Assembly: GCF_900106535.1 (NCBI RefSeq) | Contig: NZ_FNOH01000007.1 | Coordinates: forward strand, 310,001 to 374,000 | Length of the DNA stretch: 64,000 nucleotides | Reading direction: 5' to 3' | Source: Myxococcus xanthus | GTDB lineage: Bacteria > Myxococcota > Myxococcia > Myxococcales > Myxococcaceae | Part shown: positions 63,187-64,000 of the stretch, in pieces | How the letters are laid out: each line of letters opens with the position of its first letter | How positions within the stretch are numbered: the stretch's first letter is position 1 | Position numbers and translations under genes: made by a program | The notes under the pieces: generated by a model | Database searches by the model: none | The model's input: only the letters and a program-made list of their open reading frames with translations | Told to the model about the DNA's origin: nothing

Positions 63187-63285
63187 GTGGATCAAGCAAC
63201 CGGCCAAAACCGCCGTAGCCTCAAGGGTTTTTCCCAACACGGATGATCCGCAACGGACGTGCCAGCCCGGCCCGGTTGTGGATCA
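63187..63285. promoter_or_regulatory. dnaA leader with DnaA-box-like 9-mers
   Basis: In the 247-bp gap upstream of dnaA, TGTGGATCA at 63277-63285 is the complement of TGATCCACA, one mismatch from the DnaA consensus and identical to the box at 41773. Weaker sites are TGATCCGCA (63244-63252) and GGTGGATCA (63187-63195). Likely autoregulation. Confidence 0.45.
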
Positions 63286-63366
63286 TCCCCTCCCCTACCC
63301 CAAGGACTGGGGGACACCATCAGGTTGTTCACTCGCAGTGAATGGCCCGGTGGTTTCCTGCCCTGG

Positions 63367-64000
63367 TCACGTCCCGAGCAGGCCTCGGATGCGCGTGTGG
63401 AGCTGGGCGTCAGGCACGTCCTGGGTGAGCAGGTGCTGGAGGAGCTGGCGCACCTCGGGTGCTCGCTGGAGGTAGGGCTCCACCACCGTCACCAGGGTGT
63501 GGTGGTTTTCCACGGGCACGCGGCCGGAGAGGGCCAGGTCGCGCAGTTGGCGCAGGGCCGATTCGTCCAGGTCCCGGCGGCCCAGCGCCGTCAGCGCGGA
63601 GGACTGCACGGGCGCGTCGGTGTCCTCGGTCATGGAGAGGAGCGTGCGCATGGCCTGGGGCGTCTGAATCTTCCGCAGCGCGCGGGCCGAGGCCCGGCGC
63701 ACCTGTGCGTCCGCGTCCTGGGCGTAGTGGGCGATGACGTCCACCTGCTCCTCCAGGCCCGCGTTGCCCAGCGCGAGCAGCAGGTGGGCCTTGTCCTCGG
63801 GCGTGCGCGCGGCGCGCAGCTCGGCCCCGAGCTGCTGGACGGCGGCCAGGGACTCCGCGTCCTGCTGCTGCCGGTAGAGGGCGCCGGCGGTGGCGCCCAG
63901 GGCGTAGGCGGTGGCCACGCGGGTGTCGTCACGGGCCGTGCGGTGGGTGCGTTCGATGAAGCGCACCGTGTCGGGGGTGGGGCTGGTCAGCAGCGACAGG
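63367..64000 (-). CDS. HEAT-repeat protein, N-terminus outside window
   Basis: The last ~211 residues of a helical-repeat protein; the frame stays open to the window edge, so its start is missing. Repeats include HLLLALGNAGLEEQVDVIAHY, QVRRASARALRKIQTPQ and PVQSSALTALGRRDLDES, with the HEAT pattern of Leu/Ala packing residues and Arg/Asp pairs. It resembles the C-terminal half of the protein at 59.8-61.7 kb, and both flank dnaA on the same strand. HEAT arrays bind proteins, often in large assemblies. Its stop lies 247 bp upstream of the dnaA start. Confidence 0.75.
   Translation of the reverse strand, partial: LSLLTSPTPDTVRFIERTHRTARDDTRVATAYALGATAGALYRQQQDAESLAAVQQLGAELRAARTPEDKAHLLLALGNAGLEEQVDVIAHYAQDADAQVRRASARALRKIQTPQAMRTLLSMTEDTDAPVQSSALTALGRRDLDESALRQLRDLALSGRVPVENHHTLVTVVEPYLQRAPEVRQLLQHLLTQDVPDAQLHTRIRGLLGT

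Overview
The window is very GC-rich, densely coded DNA whose gene content points to a myxobacterium, most likely Myxococcus or a close relative. The indicators are many lipoproteins and secreted hypotheticals, two PEGA-tailed Ser/Thr kinases of the large myxobacterial type, a PilZ protein, a DUF2169/DUF4150/TIGR02270 effector-accessory island, and frequent GTG/TTG starts. This assignment is inference; there is no rRNA in the window to confirm it. Both ends cut through genes: polyphosphate kinase on the left and a HEAT-repeat protein on the right.

Layout. 1-3.2 kb: end of ppk, an APP1-type phosphatase, a secreted protein and a nucleotidyltransferase-like protein. 3.3-14.05 kb: a contact-dependent competition (type VI accessory/polymorphic toxin) island. 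It holds a DUF2169 protein, an Imm49-like protein, an AHH-family nuclease toxin, three tandem Imm11-family immunity paralogues with an unknown 118-residue protein between them, a degenerate ketosynthase-like protein, a DUF4150 PAAR-like spike protein, a TIGR02270 HEAT-like protein and a large unknown protein. 14-17 kb: GH15 glycosidase plus zinc glucose dehydrogenase operon. 18.4-22 kb: a complete SsuABC/TauABC-like ABC importer followed by a HAD phosphatase. 22-31.8 kb: small lipoproteins, a NYN-type protein, a large PilZ protein, a YkgJ-type cysteine protein, and an operon of RNase R, a JAMM-motif lipoprotein and a small lipoprotein. 32-43.6 kb: two paralogous PEGA kinases bracketing a DUF2807 adhesin-like protein, TPR-type and DUF429 proteins, a cysteine-rich lipoprotein and two small ORFs. 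43.7-54.5 kb: glutathione synthetase, a secreted esterase, a HipA-like protein fused to an HTH (YjjJ type), a TrmN6-like methyltransferase, a triple-repeat PEGA-like protein, DoxX, CapA and MFS proteins. 54.6-64 kb: a paired M16 protease operon, B-box membrane, DUF2267 and CBS proteins, and dnaA between two HEAT-repeat proteins.

The two most notable signals are (i) a cluster of five same-direction DnaA-box-like 9-mers beside an AT-rich patch at 41.6-41.83 kb, a strong candidate replication origin about 20 kb from dnaA, and (ii) the toxin/immunity island with triplicated Imm11 genes and a ketosynthase-like protein that appears to have lost its catalytic cysteine. Several convergent gene pairs share long perfect hairpins that look like bidirectional terminators. 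I saw no tRNA, rRNA, CRISPR array or insertion sequence.
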